30,997 nt of DNA from an uncultured Acetobacteraceae bacterium (GTDB lineage Bacteria; Pseudomonadota; Alphaproteobacteria; Acetobacterales; Acetobacteraceae), in the NCBI GenBank assembly GCA_937874445.1, contig CALNAL010000066.1, positions 1 to 30,997 on the forward strand. Reading direction: 5' to 3'. Under the pieces are notes generated by a model that worked only from the letters and a program-made list of their open reading frames with translations, did not search any database and was not told the origin of the DNA. The translations under genes and the position numbers were made by a program. Below, in pieces: positions 18,542 through 26,340 of this stretch; position 1 is the stretch's first letter, and the number at the start of each line of letters is the position of its first letter.

Positions 18542-18670
18542 GCAGGCGCGGCCTTTTTCCGGCGGGGGGCGCGATTGCAGGATTGACTCCGGCGGGGAGC
18601 GCGGGGACTCTACGGGCAAGAGATGACATAAGTCAGAGCGGGAAAATCCATAATTCCGGAGGAAACAGAA

Positions 18671-19990
18671 ATGATCCGTCGTCGCACATTGCTCGGCTCT
18701 GCGGCCCTGCTGGCCGCGCCGGCGCTGGTCTCGCGGGTGGGGGCGCAGTCGGCCTTCGACTGGAAGCGCTTCAAGGGCCAGACCGTCTATGTGAACCTGC
18801 CGAAGATGCCGCGCAGCGAGGTGCTGCAGGCCCACCACAAGGAATTCGAGGCGCTGACCGGCATCCGCATCGTGCTCGACCTGATGCCCGAGCAGCAGCA
18901 GCGCCCGAAGGTGGCTCTTGAGATGGCCTCGGGCAAGCCGAGCTTCGACGTGCTCTATCTGGCCATGCACGTGCAGAAGAAGCTGGTGGAGAAGGCGCGG
19001 TGGATGGCGGACCTGCGCACTCCGCTGCACGACCCGACGATGACCTCGCCCGATTTCGACTTCGGTGACTTCAGCGCCGCGGGGCTGAAATCGGCCACCG
19101 CCTCCGACGGCCGGCTGACCGTGATCCCGGTGAACCAGGATCAGTTCGTTCTTTTCTACAACAAGGAGATGTTCGCGGCGAAGGGGGTGCAGCCGCCGCG
19201 CACGCTCGACGCCCTGCTCGAGGCCGCCCGCAAGCTGACCGACCCGGCCAAGGGCATCTACGGCTTCGTCGGCCGCGGGGTGAAGAACGCCAACGTGCCC
19301 CTCTACACCAACATGCTGATGGGCTGGGACCAGGAGACCATCACCCCCGATGGTCGCACTCTGCTGATCGACACCCCGCAGGCGATCGCGGCGGGCCAGT
19401 ATTTCCAGACCCTGATGCGCGAGGCGGCCCCGCCCGGCGAGGTCGGCTTCAACTGGAACGAGGCGCAGACCACCTTCATGCAGGGGCGGGCGGCGATGTG
19501 GTGGGATTCGATCGGGCTTTCGGCCCCGCTGACCGACCCGACCAAGTCGCGCGTGACGGAGGCGATGGGCTTCCTGCCGCCGCCGGCCGGCCCCAAGGGC
19601 GCCTGGTCGGCCACCTTCCTTGAGGGCATGGGCATCCCCAACCACGCGAAGAACCCAGGGCCGGGCTGGTACTACGTGCAGTGGGCCGCCGGGAAGGGGA
19701 TGATGAACGAGGCCTTCCGCACCGGCGTGGGCACGCCCCCCCGCTCCAGCCCCTACCGCATCGCCGAGATCATCAAGACCAGCAAGTTCCCGCCGCAATG
19801 GTTCGACACCGCGGTGGAGGCCCTGAAGATGGCCCGCTCCTCGCTGCCCGAGATCGTGGCCGTGAACGAGTTCCGCGACACCGTGGGGATCGCGCTCTCC
19901 AACATCATCGGCGGGGCGGACGTGGGCAAGGAACTGCGCGCCGCCAAGGAGGCCTTCGCGCCGACCCTGGCCAAGGAGCTGGAATCGTAG
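18671..19990 (+). CDS. ABC transporter substrate-binding protein, family 1 (sugar type), orphan
   Basis: 439 residues. The N-terminus M-I-R-R-R-T-L-L-G-S-A-A-L followed by a hydrophobic run and A-Q-S looks like a twin-arginine export signal with cleavage near residue 25, so the protein should be periplasmic. The body has the layout of family 1 solute-binding proteins (maltose/glycerol-3-phosphate type): F-E-A-L-T-G-I in the first lobe, P-V-N-Q-D-Q-F-V-L-F-Y-N-K-E-M-F at the hinge, and M-Q-G-R-A-A-M-W-W. GGAGG at 18658-18662, 8 bases before the ATG, fixes the start. No permease or ATPase gene adjoins it: a terminator lies before it and a repeat element after it, so its membrane partners must be elsewhere. 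The ligand is unknown. Confidence 0.87.
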   Translation: MIRRRTLLGSAALLAAPALVSRVGAQSAFDWKRFKGQTVYVNLPKMPRSEVLQAHHKEFEALTGIRIVLDLMPEQQQRPKVALEMASGKPSFDVLYLAMHVQKKLVEKARWMADLRTPLHDPTMTSPDFDFGDFSAAGLKSATASDGRLTVIPVNQDQFVLFYNKEMFAAKGVQPPRTLDALLEAARKLTDPAKGIYGFVGRGVKNANVPLYTNMLMGWDQETITPDGRTLLIDTPQAIAAGQYFQTLMREAAPPGEVGFNWNEAQTTFMQGRAAMWWDSIGLSAPLTDPTKSRVTEAMGFLPPPAGPKGAWSATFLEGMGIPNHAKNPGPGWYYVQWAAGKGMMNEAFRTGVGTPPRSSPYRIAEIIKTSKFPPQWFDTAVEALKMARSSLPEIVAVNEFRDTVGIALSNIIGGADVGKELRAAKEAFAPTLAKELES

Positions 19991-19998
19991 GGGAGCGA

Positions 19999-20142
19999 GA
20001 AGGAAGGTCTTCTTTTTCCTGAAGGAAAAAGAAGCAAAAAGGACTTTTGTTCATTTTGCTCCGCGTCTGTTACAGGCGCGGAGCCTTCACGAATAAAGCT
20101 TTCCTGGTTCTCCTTTCCCGAAAGGAGAACACCTTGCCTTGC
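19999..20142 (+). repeat. Intergenic hairpin repeat, copy A (likely bidirectional terminator)
   Basis: About 144 bp, highly similar to copy B in opposite orientation and partly to copy C. It contains three stem-loops: CTTCTTTTTCC/GGAAAAAGAAG (20009-20034, 11-bp stem, TGAA loop); GCTCCGCG/CGCGGAGC (20058-20084), whose inner CTG/CAG can lengthen the stem; and GTTCTCCTTTC/GAAAGGAGAAC (20107-20130, 11-bp stem). It begins 9 bases after the solute-binding protein stop and ends 17 bases before the end of the convergent CapA gene, a natural place for a two-way terminator. Function is inferred from position and structure. Confidence 0.85.
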
Positions 20143-20159
20143 TCTACCAGGCCGCCGCG

Positions 20160-21443
20160 TTACAGCGCGATCCGGGCCATCCCGCCCGCGATTTCCAGAT
20201 GTGTGCCGTAGGGGGCGCAGAGTTCGGCGAGGTGGTCGAGGATGGCGGCCTCGTCGGACAGCCGGGGCGTGCCGCGCCGGGCCCGGTGGGCGTCGGAGAG
20301 GTCCACCGGATGGAGTTCGCAGCCCGTCAGCCGGCCGCCCTCCACCGTGAAGCGCGCCAGGACCGATTTCCACGCCCAGGGGGTGGTGATGAAGCCGCGC
20401 GTGTTGTTGGCGGTGCGGGCGTCGAGGCCGTCGGCGGTGCTGGCGGCCAGGTCCAGGCCGAGCGCCTCGAAGTAGTCGGACGGCAGGTTCTCGATCGTCT
20501 CGTTCTGGAAGAAGAAGTTGCCGAGCGAATAGAAGATCGGCCGCCCCTGGTAAATTTCGATGCCGCGCAGGACATGCGGTCCGTGGCCGATCACCGCGTC
20601 GGCGCCGGCCTCGATGAAGGCGCGGCAGGCGGTCTCGACGAACTCCGCCGGCTCGGCGAGCACGCCGCCGCGCTGTTCGTGGGCGTGCAGGCTGACCAGC
20701 ACGAACTCGGCCTGGCGGCGCGCGTCGGCGATCGCGGTCCGCAGGCGGGCGAGGTCGCCGGGGTGGGGCTCGGTATGCACGCCGGCCGGCCCCTCGCGGA
20801 AGCGATGCTCGCCGAACAGCACCACGCCCGGCTCGGGCGGGCGGGCGAACCCGGCCCTCACCCGCGTCTCGAAGCGCGCGTTGATGCCGCAGGCCGCGGC
20901 CATGGCCGCCAGCGAGGCCAGTTCCTCGCGGGGGAGGAGCCAGGTGCTGGTATGCCGCAGCGGATTGAGGCCGGGGCGGCCGCGCTGGTCGGGGCGCTGG
21001 TTGCCGGCCCGGTCGGTGCCGTGGAAGCTCGCGCAGGCGCCGATCAGCGCCACCCGCCCGGCCGGGGTTTCGAGATAGCGCGGAGCCGCGGCCTCGGCGA
21101 GCGTGGCGCCGACCCCCGCGGCCACCAGCCCGGCCCGCGCCAGCTCGCGCTGCGTCGCCGCCAGCCCGCCGTAGGAATAGTCGAGCGTGTGGTTGTTGGC
21201 CCAGGCGACCATGTTGAACCCCAGGGCGCGCAGGTCGTCGGCCACTTCCGCCGGTCCGCAGGCCCAGGTGCCGCCGCTTTCCGCGTTGGGGAAGCCTTCG
21301 CCGCACGGGGTCAGCATTTCGAAGTTGGTGAAGCAGACCTCCGCGCCGCCGAGGCGGGCGGCCAGGGCCTCGGTCTGCGGCCCCGCCACGATGCGGCGGG
21401 TGATGAAACTGTCGCCGGTGGCGACCACGCTCAGTGCGGACAT
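20160..21443 (-). CDS. CapA-like metallophosphoesterase (PGA_cap family)
   Basis: 427 residues of the CapA/PgsA calcineurin-like metallophosphatase family, some members of which take part in poly-gamma-glutamate capsule formation. Metal-site motifs are in order: G-D-S-F (D11), N-F-E (N40, E42), N-N-H-T-L-D (N83-D88), S-L-H-A-H-E (H253, H255) and G-H-G-P-H-V (H287, H290). There is no signal peptide or membrane anchor, unlike classical CapA, so a soluble cytoplasmic enzyme is predicted. The start is set by AGGAG on the minus strand (complement of 21449-21453), 5 bases upstream. It is divergent from the ABC importer genes and convergent with the solute-binding protein gene. No capB/capC-like genes are nearby, so a capsule role is not supported. 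The real substrate is unknown. Confidence 0.87.
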   Translation of the reverse strand: MSALSVVATGDSFITRRIVAGPQTEALAARLGGAEVCFTNFEMLTPCGEGFPNAESGGTWACGPAEVADDLRALGFNMVAWANNHTLDYSYGGLAATQRELARAGLVAAGVGATLAEAAAPRYLETPAGRVALIGACASFHGTDRAGNQRPDQRGRPGLNPLRHTSTWLLPREELASLAAMAAACGINARFETRVRAGFARPPEPGVVLFGEHRFREGPAGVHTEPHPGDLARLRTAIADARRQAEFVLVSLHAHEQRGGVLAEPAEFVETACRAFIEAGADAVIGHGPHVLRGIEIYQGRPIFYSLGNFFFQNETIENLPSDYFEALGLDLAASTADGLDARTANNTRGFITTPWAWKSVLARFTVEGGRLTGCELHPVDLSDAHRARRGTPRLSDEAAILDHLAELCAPYGTHLEIAGGMARIAL

Positions 21444-21607
21444 GCGAACTCCTGCCGTTAGCTCCGGGATACTTGACCACGGGAGACCGATCGTTTCCAG
21501 GGGAGCCGGGTTTTACGACAGGATCGATCTTGCGGCCTTTCCGGGCGCGTCCCGGTCGGATATGTGTGGGGGCGACATCCTTTGCCGGCTGTCCACGGAG
21601 AAACGCC

Positions 21608-22633
21608 ATGCCCATCGGACGCCGTGCAGCGCTCGCGCTGCCTGCCCTGCTGCCTGCCCTGTTTTCCTCCCGCCCGGCGCGGGCCGAAGGCGAAAGGCTG
21701 CGTCTCGGCCTGCTGCACACCCTTTCCCCCGCGCCGTTCTATCTCGCGCAGGATGGCGGGTTCTGGCGCGAGCAGGGGGTGGAGGTGTCGTTCCGTTTCT
21801 TCGAGGCGGCCCAGCCGATCGCCGCGGCGGCGGTGGCGGGGGATATCGACGTGGGCGTCACCGCGCTGACCGGCGGGTTCTTCGCGCTGGCCGGGAAGGG
21901 GGCGCTGAAGGTGATCGGCGGGGGGATGCACGAGCAGAAGGGCTACGAGCTCACCGCCTTCCTCGCCTCGCGCAAGGCCTACGAGGCGGGGCTCACCGAC
22001 ATCTCGAAGATGCCCGGCCACAGCTTCGGCCTGACGCAGTTCGGCTCCTCGTTCCACTACATGATGGGCCGGCTCGCCCAGGCGCGCGGCTTCGACCTCA
22101 AGAGCGTCACGCTGCGGCCGCTGCAGAGCATCGGCAACATGATGTCGGCGGTGCGCACCGGCCAGGTGGATGCCACCATGGCCATCGCCTCCATGGCCCG
22201 TCCGCTGATCGCCTCGGGCGAGGCGAAGCTGCTGGGCTGGGTGGGCGACGAGGTACCCTATCAGATTACCGCCCTGTTCGCCCCCGGCTCCACCCTCACG
22301 GGGCATACCGAGGCGCTGCGCCGCTTCTGCGCCGGCTACCGCAAGGGAGTGGCGCAATACCGCGCGGCGTTCCTGCGCCTCGGCCCCGACGGCAAGCCCC
22401 AGTACGGCCCGGAGACGGCGCCGGCCGTGGCCATCATCGCCAAATACGTCTACCCCGGCGACCCGGCGGCCGAGAGCAAGATCAAGGACGGGGTGGGCTG
22501 GTACGACGAGGACGCGGCGCTCGATGTCGCCGACGTGCGCGCCCAGCTCGCCTGGTTCTCCGCGCAGGGGCTGGTGAAGGGGAAGATCGACCCCGGCGAG
22601 ATCATCGACACCGCCTTCATGCCCACCCGATGA
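21608..22633 (+). CDS. NMT1/SsuA-type ABC transporter substrate-binding protein
   Basis: 341 residues. An N-terminal signal (G-R-R-A-A-L-A-L-P-A-L-L, cleavage expected after A-R-A near residue 26) sends it to the periplasm. The mature part has the NMT1/THI5/SsuA fold markers: L-G-L-L-H-T-L-S-P-A-P-F-Y-L-A-Q-D-G-G-F-W near the N-terminus, then G-D-I-D-V-G-V-T-A-L-T-G. The start at 21608 is chosen over an in-frame ATG at 21434 because GGAG lies at 21597-21600, 7 bases before it, and the signal peptide then begins directly. It is the first gene of a three-gene importer; its stop overlaps the ATPase start by four bases. Family members bind sulfonates, nitrate, pyrimidines or aromatic acids; nothing here decides which. 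No thiamine-riboswitch core is seen upstream. Confidence 0.9.
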   Translation: MPIGRRAALALPALLPALFSSRPARAEGERLRLGLLHTLSPAPFYLAQDGGFWREQGVEVSFRFFEAAQPIAAAAVAGDIDVGVTALTGGFFALAGKGALKVIGGGMHEQKGYELTAFLASRKAYEAGLTDISKMPGHSFGLTQFGSSFHYMMGRLAQARGFDLKSVTLRPLQSIGNMMSAVRTGQVDATMAIASMARPLIASGEAKLLGWVGDEVPYQITALFAPGSTLTGHTEALRRFCAGYRKGVAQYRAAFLRLGPDGKPQYGPETAPAVAIIAKYVYPGDPAAESKIKDGVGWYDEDAALDVADVRAQLAWFSAQGLVKGKIDPGEIIDTAFMPTR

Positions 22634-23418
22634 CCGTCTCGTCCGTCCGTCTGACCGCGCGTGGCATCTGCCACGGCTTCCACACGCTTTCCGTGCTCGA
22701 GGGCGTCGATCTCGATGCCGCCCCCGGCGAGGTGACGGTGCTGGTCGGCCCCTCCGGCTGCGGCAAGAGCACGCTGCTCGGCATTCTCGGCGGGCTGCTC
22801 AAGCCCGATGCCGGGGAGGTGCGCATGGACGGCAGCCTGTCGCCCGACTGCCTCAACCCGATCACCTACATCTTCCAGGATGCCTCCCTGCTGCCCTGGC
22901 GCAGCGTGGCCGGCAACGTCTCGCTGGCGCTGGAGGACAGCCGCCTGCCCCGCGCCGAACGGGCCGGACGGATCGCCGAGGTGCTGGCCCAGACCGGGCT
23001 TTCCGACTTCGCCCGTGCCTGGCCGCGCCAGCTCTCGGGGGGGATGCGCCAGCGTGTCGGCATCGCCCGCGCGCTCGCCGTGCATCCCGGCGTGCTGCTG
23101 ATGGACGAGCCGCTGTCCGCGCTGGACGCCCAGTCGCGCGCCCTGCTGCTCGACGATTTCGCCGCGCTGATCGCCCGTGCCGGCGTGACCTGCGTCTATG
23201 TCACGCACAACCTCGCCGAGGCCGTGCTGCTGGGCCACAAGATCGTGGTGCTCTCGCGCCGGCCCGGGCGCGTGCAGGCCACGCTCGCGCTCCGCCGTCC
23301 CCTGGTGGGGCGCCACATCGAGGACCCCGACCTCGTGGCCCTGCAACACCAGCTCTGGGACCTCATCCGTGACGACGCCGCGCGGGCCGAGCGGGAGATC
23401 GCCGATGCCGCCGACTGA
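22630..23418 (+). CDS. ABC transporter ATP-binding protein (SsuB/TauB-like)
   Basis: 262 residues with a full set of ATPase motifs: Walker A G-P-S-G-C-G-K-S-T at 40-48, Q-loop Q83 in F-Q-D-A-S-L-L-P-W, signature L-S-G-G-M at 135-139, Walker B ending L-L-M-D-E-P (D159, E160), D-loop S-A-L-D and H-loop H193. The F-Q-D...L-L-P-W-R form is typical of the nitrate/sulfonate/taurine importer group. ATG at 22630 overlaps the preceding stop as ATGA, and the permease gene starts 14 bases before this gene ends, so the three genes are translationally coupled. Predicted to energise import on the cytoplasmic face. Confidence 0.95.
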   Translation: MTVSSVRLTARGICHGFHTLSVLEGVDLDAAPGEVTVLVGPSGCGKSTLLGILGGLLKPDAGEVRMDGSLSPDCLNPITYIFQDASLLPWRSVAGNVSLALEDSRLPRAERAGRIAEVLAQTGLSDFARAWPRQLSGGMRQRVGIARALAVHPGVLLMDEPLSALDAQSRALLLDDFAALIARAGVTCVYVTHNLAEAVLLGHKIVVLSRRPGRVQATLALRRPLVGRHIEDPDLVALQHQLWDLIRDDAARAEREIADAAD

Positions 23419-24226
23419 GGGAGGCCGCCTCGACGGTCCCCGCCTTGACGGGCCGGTGCCGTTCCGTGCCCGCGGCTTTGCCCCGCGCGACCTGCCCGTG
23501 GCCGGTGCCGTCACGCTGGTGGGCCTGCTGGTGCTCTGGCAGCTGGGGGCCTGGAGCGGGGTCATCTCGACCAGCTTCATCTCCGACCCGGTTGCGATCG
23601 GCCAGGCCATCTGGACCCTCGCCCGCAGCGGCGAGCTGTGGGCCAACCTCGGCGCCTCGTTGCAGCGCCTCGCGATCGGCTGGGTGGTGGGCACCCTCAC
23701 CGGGCTGGTTTTCGGGCTTGCCGTGGGGCTCTTCACCCTGGCCCGCTCGCCCGGCATGGCCGTGGTGGCGGCTCTCTTCCCCATCCCCAAGATCGCCCTG
23801 GTGCCGCTGTTCATCATCTGGTTCGGCATCGGCGAGGGCTCCAAGGTCATCACCCTGGCCACCGGCGTGTTCTTCCCGATGGTCATCAGCACCGTCGCGG
23901 GCATCGATGCCGTGCCGCGCACGCTGATCCGCATGGGGCAGGCCTTCAACATGCCCTGGCACGCCATCGTGCGGAAAATCATTCTGCCCGGAGCCCTGCC
24001 GTCCATCCTCTCCGGGTTCCGCATCACCACCTCCACCGCCATCGTTCTGCTGGTGGCCGCCGAGATGGTGGGGGCGGAAAAGGGCATCGGCGCCTTCGTG
24101 CTCGCCGCCGGCAACCTCTACGACATCGACAATCTCCTCGCCGGCATCGTCCTGCTTTCCCTCATCGGCCTGGCCATCTCCTGGGTCCTCGACCGCCTCG
24201 AGCGCGTGCTGCTGGCCTGGCGCTGA
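23405..24226 (+). CDS. ABC transporter permease (SsuC/TauC-like, binding-protein-dependent)
   Basis: 273 residues with about six hydrophobic segments, beginning with V-G-L-L-V-L-W-Q-L-G-A-W. The coupling-helix EAA-type motif is present in the cytoplasmic loop: R-M-G-Q-A-F-N-M-P followed by K-I-I-L-P-G-A-L-P-S-I-L-S-G-F-R. ATG 23405 is favoured since G-G-G-A-G at 23393-23397 precedes it by 7 bases; it overlaps the ATPase gene by 14 bases. The stop codon lies in the first unit of a 14-base tandem duplication (24219-24247). It forms one importer with the two genes before it. Confidence 0.93.
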   Translation: MPPTEGGRLDGPRLDGPVPFRARGFAPRDLPVAGAVTLVGLLVLWQLGAWSGVISTSFISDPVAIGQAIWTLARSGELWANLGASLQRLAIGWVVGTLTGLVFGLAVGLFTLARSPGMAVVAALFPIPKIALVPLFIIWFGIGEGSKVITLATGVFFPMVISTVAGIDAVPRTLIRMGQAFNMPWHAIVRKIILPGALPSILSGFRITTSTAIVLLVAAEMVGAEKGIGAFVLAAGNLYDIDNLLAGIVLLSLIGLAISWVLDRLERVLLAWR

Positions 24227-24247
24227 AAAAGGGGCGCTGAAAAGGGG
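24219..24247 (+). repeat. 14-base tandem duplication covering the permease stop codon
   Basis: GGCGCTGAAAAAGG (24219-24232) is followed immediately by GGCGCTGAAAAGGG (24233-24246). The first unit carries the last Arg codon and TGA of the permease; the second repeats both out of use. It looks like a replication-slippage duplication and has no evident function. Confidence 0.7.
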
Positions 24248-24312
24248 ACGCGCGCCGTCCGGCCCGGGCCAAAGGGGCTTGCCAAGGGACGGGGAGGCGT
24301 TTCATCTGCGGC

Positions 24313-25965
24313 ATGGCTTTTCCACTGACATTGATCGATCTGGCCGGAGCGGTGGCGCTGCTGCTGTGGGGTGTGCACATGGTGCAGACCGGCGTGCAGC
24401 GGGCCTTCGGGGCGCATCTGCGTTCGTTCCTGAGCCACACGCTGCGCCATCGCGGCACGGCCTTCCTGGCCGGGGCGGCGGTGACGGCGGTGCTGCAGAG
24501 CAGCACGGCAACCGGGCTGATGGTGACCGGCTTTGCCGCCGCCGGGCTGGTGGAGCTGGTGCCGGCGCTGGCGGTGATGCTGGGGGCCGACGTCGGCTCG
24601 ACGCTGATCGTCCAGGCGCTGTCGTTCAACCTTTCCTTTCTCACCCCGGTGCTGGTGCTGTTCGGGGTGATCGCCTTCCAGCGCGGCGCTGCGAGCCGGG
24701 TGCGCGACATCGGGCGGCTGCTGATCGGGCTCGGGCTGATGCTGCTGGCCCTGCACCAGCTGCTCGACGTGGTCACCCCCTACGAGGACGCCCCCAGCCT
24801 GCGGCTGATGCTCGGCACGCTGACCACCGAGCCGGTGCTCGACCTGATCGTGGGCGCCATCCTGGCCTGGGCCGCGCATTCCTCGATCGCGGTGGTGCTG
24901 CTGGTGATGTCGCTGGCCACCAAGGGGGTGCTGCCGCCGATCGCCGCCTTCGCGCTGGTGCTGGGGGCGAACATCGGCACCTCGATCAATCCGGTGCTGG
25001 AGGGCGCCTCGGGCGATGACCCGGCCAACCGCCGCGTGCCGGCGGGCAACCTGATCGCGCGTAGCACGGCGGCGCTGGCGGCCCTGGCGGCCCTGCCGTG
25101 GATCGCTCCCCCGCTCGCCGAGATGGGCTCCGATGCCGGCCGGGCGGTGGCCAACGCCCACACCTTGTTCAATCTGGCGCTGGCGACGCTGCTGTTTCCG
25201 CTGCTGCCGCTCTACGCGCGGCTGCTCCGGCGGCTGCTGCCGGTGCGCGCCAACGCCGCCGACCCCGGCCAGCCGCTCTACCTCGACGAGGGCGCGCGCG
25301 AGACGCCGGCGGTGGCGCTGGGCGGGGCGGCGCGCGAGGCGCTGCGGCTGGCCGATCTGCTGGAGGCGATGCTGAACGGTCTCGCCGAGGGGCTCTCGCA
25401 TGGCGACCGCCGGCGCATCGCCGAGGCGCGCCGGATCGAGGAGGCGCTGGACCGGCTCAATGCCGCCATCCGCACCTATCTCGTCGGGCTCGACCCGGAG
25501 AACCTCACCGAGGCCGACCGCACCCGCGTGACCGAGATTCTCACCTTTGCCACCAACATCGAGCATGCCGGCGACGTGGTGGACCGCAACCTGCTGGTGC
25601 TGGTAGGGCGCACCCTCAAGCGCGGCTGGCCGCTCACCGGCGTGCAGATCGCCAACCTGACCAGCGCGATCGAGCGGGTGGTGGGGAACCTGCGCTCGGC
25701 CGCCTCGCTGTTCGTGACCGAGGATACCCGCGCCGCCCGCCTGCTGGTGGAGGAGAAGCAGGCCTTCCGCGAGATGGAGAACGAGGCCACGTCGGCCCAT
25801 TTCGAGGCGATGCGCTCGGGGGATCTGGGCGAGGCCAGCGCGCTGCATCTCGACCTGCTGCGCGACATCCGCCGCGTCAACGCGCATCTGGTGGCCGCGG
25901 CGGCCTATCCGGTGCTGGAGCGCAACGGCGCCCTGCTGCCCTCCCGCGTGCGCCAGGACGACTGA
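24313..25965 (+). CDS. Na+/phosphate symporter (NptA/PNaS type) with C-terminal PhoU-like domain
   Basis: 550 residues: an inner-membrane Na+-coupled phosphate transporter half followed by a cytoplasmic PhoU-like helical domain, the standard bacterial NptA-like layout. Two inverted Na_Pi_cotrans repeats are visible: Q-S-S-T-A-T at 62-67 with G-A-D-V-G-S-T at 91-97, and H-S-S-I-A at 189-193 with G-A-N-I-G-T-S at 218-224. The second Q-S-S motif therefore has His in place of Gln. Membrane segments end near residue 320; PhoU-like helices fill about 335-545, with E-I-L-T-F-A-T-N-I-E-H-A-G-D and M-E-N-E-A. A GGGGAGG at 24291-24297 is rather far (15 bases) from the ATG, so the start is a little uncertain. 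It follows the ABC importer by 86 bp without a terminator and could be read through from it. Confidence 0.92.
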   Translation: MAFPLTLIDLAGAVALLLWGVHMVQTGVQRAFGAHLRSFLSHTLRHRGTAFLAGAAVTAVLQSSTATGLMVTGFAAAGLVELVPALAVMLGADVGSTLIVQALSFNLSFLTPVLVLFGVIAFQRGAASRVRDIGRLLIGLGLMLLALHQLLDVVTPYEDAPSLRLMLGTLTTEPVLDLIVGAILAWAAHSSIAVVLLVMSLATKGVLPPIAAFALVLGANIGTSINPVLEGASGDDPANRRVPAGNLIARSTAALAALAALPWIAPPLAEMGSDAGRAVANAHTLFNLALATLLFPLLPLYARLLRRLLPVRANAADPGQPLYLDEGARETPAVALGGAAREALRLADLLEAMLNGLAEGLSHGDRRRIAEARRIEEALDRLNAAIRTYLVGLDPENLTEADRTRVTEILTFATNIEHAGDVVDRNLLVLVGRTLKRGWPLTGVQIANLTSAIERVVGNLRSAASLFVTEDTRAARLLVEEKQAFREMENEATSAHFEAMRSGDLGEASALHLDLLRDIRRVNAHLVAAAAYPVLERNGALLPSRVRQDD

Positions 25966-25984
25966 CCGCTCTGCGGGGCAGGGA

Positions 25985-26128
25985 AGCAAGGAAGGCGTTC
26001 TCCTTTCGAGGAAGGAGAACCAGGAAAGCTTTATTCGTTAAGGGCTCCGCGCCTGTGTCATGCGCGGAGCCAAACGGACAAAGTCCTTTTTGCTTCTTTT
26101 TCCGGAAGGCAAAAAGAAGCCTTCCTTC
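25985..26128 (-). repeat. Intergenic hairpin repeat, copy B (inverted relative to A and C)
   Basis: The reverse complement matches copy A over essentially its whole length. Stem-loops (plus-strand positions): GTTCTCCTT/AAGGAGAAC at 25997-26020, GCTCCGCG/CGCGGAGC at 26044-26070, CTTCTTTTT/AAAAAGAAG at 26093-26119. The arms are kept while the loops differ from copy A, which points to selection for structure. It begins 19 bases after the stop of the phosphate symporter gene and probably ends that transcript. Confidence 0.85.
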
Positions 26129-26187
26129 CCGCCGAACAGGCACGAAACTGCGACTTTCCGTGGCCGACCGGAACGGGTTATGCTCTG

Positions 26188-26230
26188 GTAACGTTCCCTC
26201 GTGTAACGTTCTCTCGTGTAACGTTCCCTC
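26188..26230 (+). repeat. Three tandem copies of a 15-bp unit upstream of the DMT transporter gene
   Basis: GTAACGTTCCCTCGT (26188-26202), GTAACGTTCTCTCGT (26203-26217) and GTAACGTTCCCTC (26218-26230) lie head to tail. Each contains the palindrome AACGTT. They sit about 110 bp before the transporter start and just outside repeat copy B. Regulatory sites or simple slippage repeats are both possible. The complementary sequence GGAACGTTA also occurs near copy C, at 30752-30760. Confidence 0.8.
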
Positions 26231-26340
26231 CCGGTTTCGGATTTTTTCCCATCACAAATCTTTCCCCTTCCTCCCTCCAGGCCGAGCAACCTCCGGCCAC
26301 CCCCACTCCCGCTCCGGAGGGGTCGGCGCGCGGCGATCGC

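Noticed and set aside
18583..18614. TTGACT as a -35 box for the orphan solute-binding protein gene
   Set aside because: No acceptable -10 hexamer lies 16-18 bases downstream; the nearest TA-containing candidate is 20 bases away and poor.
22450..24114. A 554-codon minus-strand frame opposite the ABC importer
   Set aside because: No motifs; overlaps three genes with canonical ABC signatures and coupled starts.
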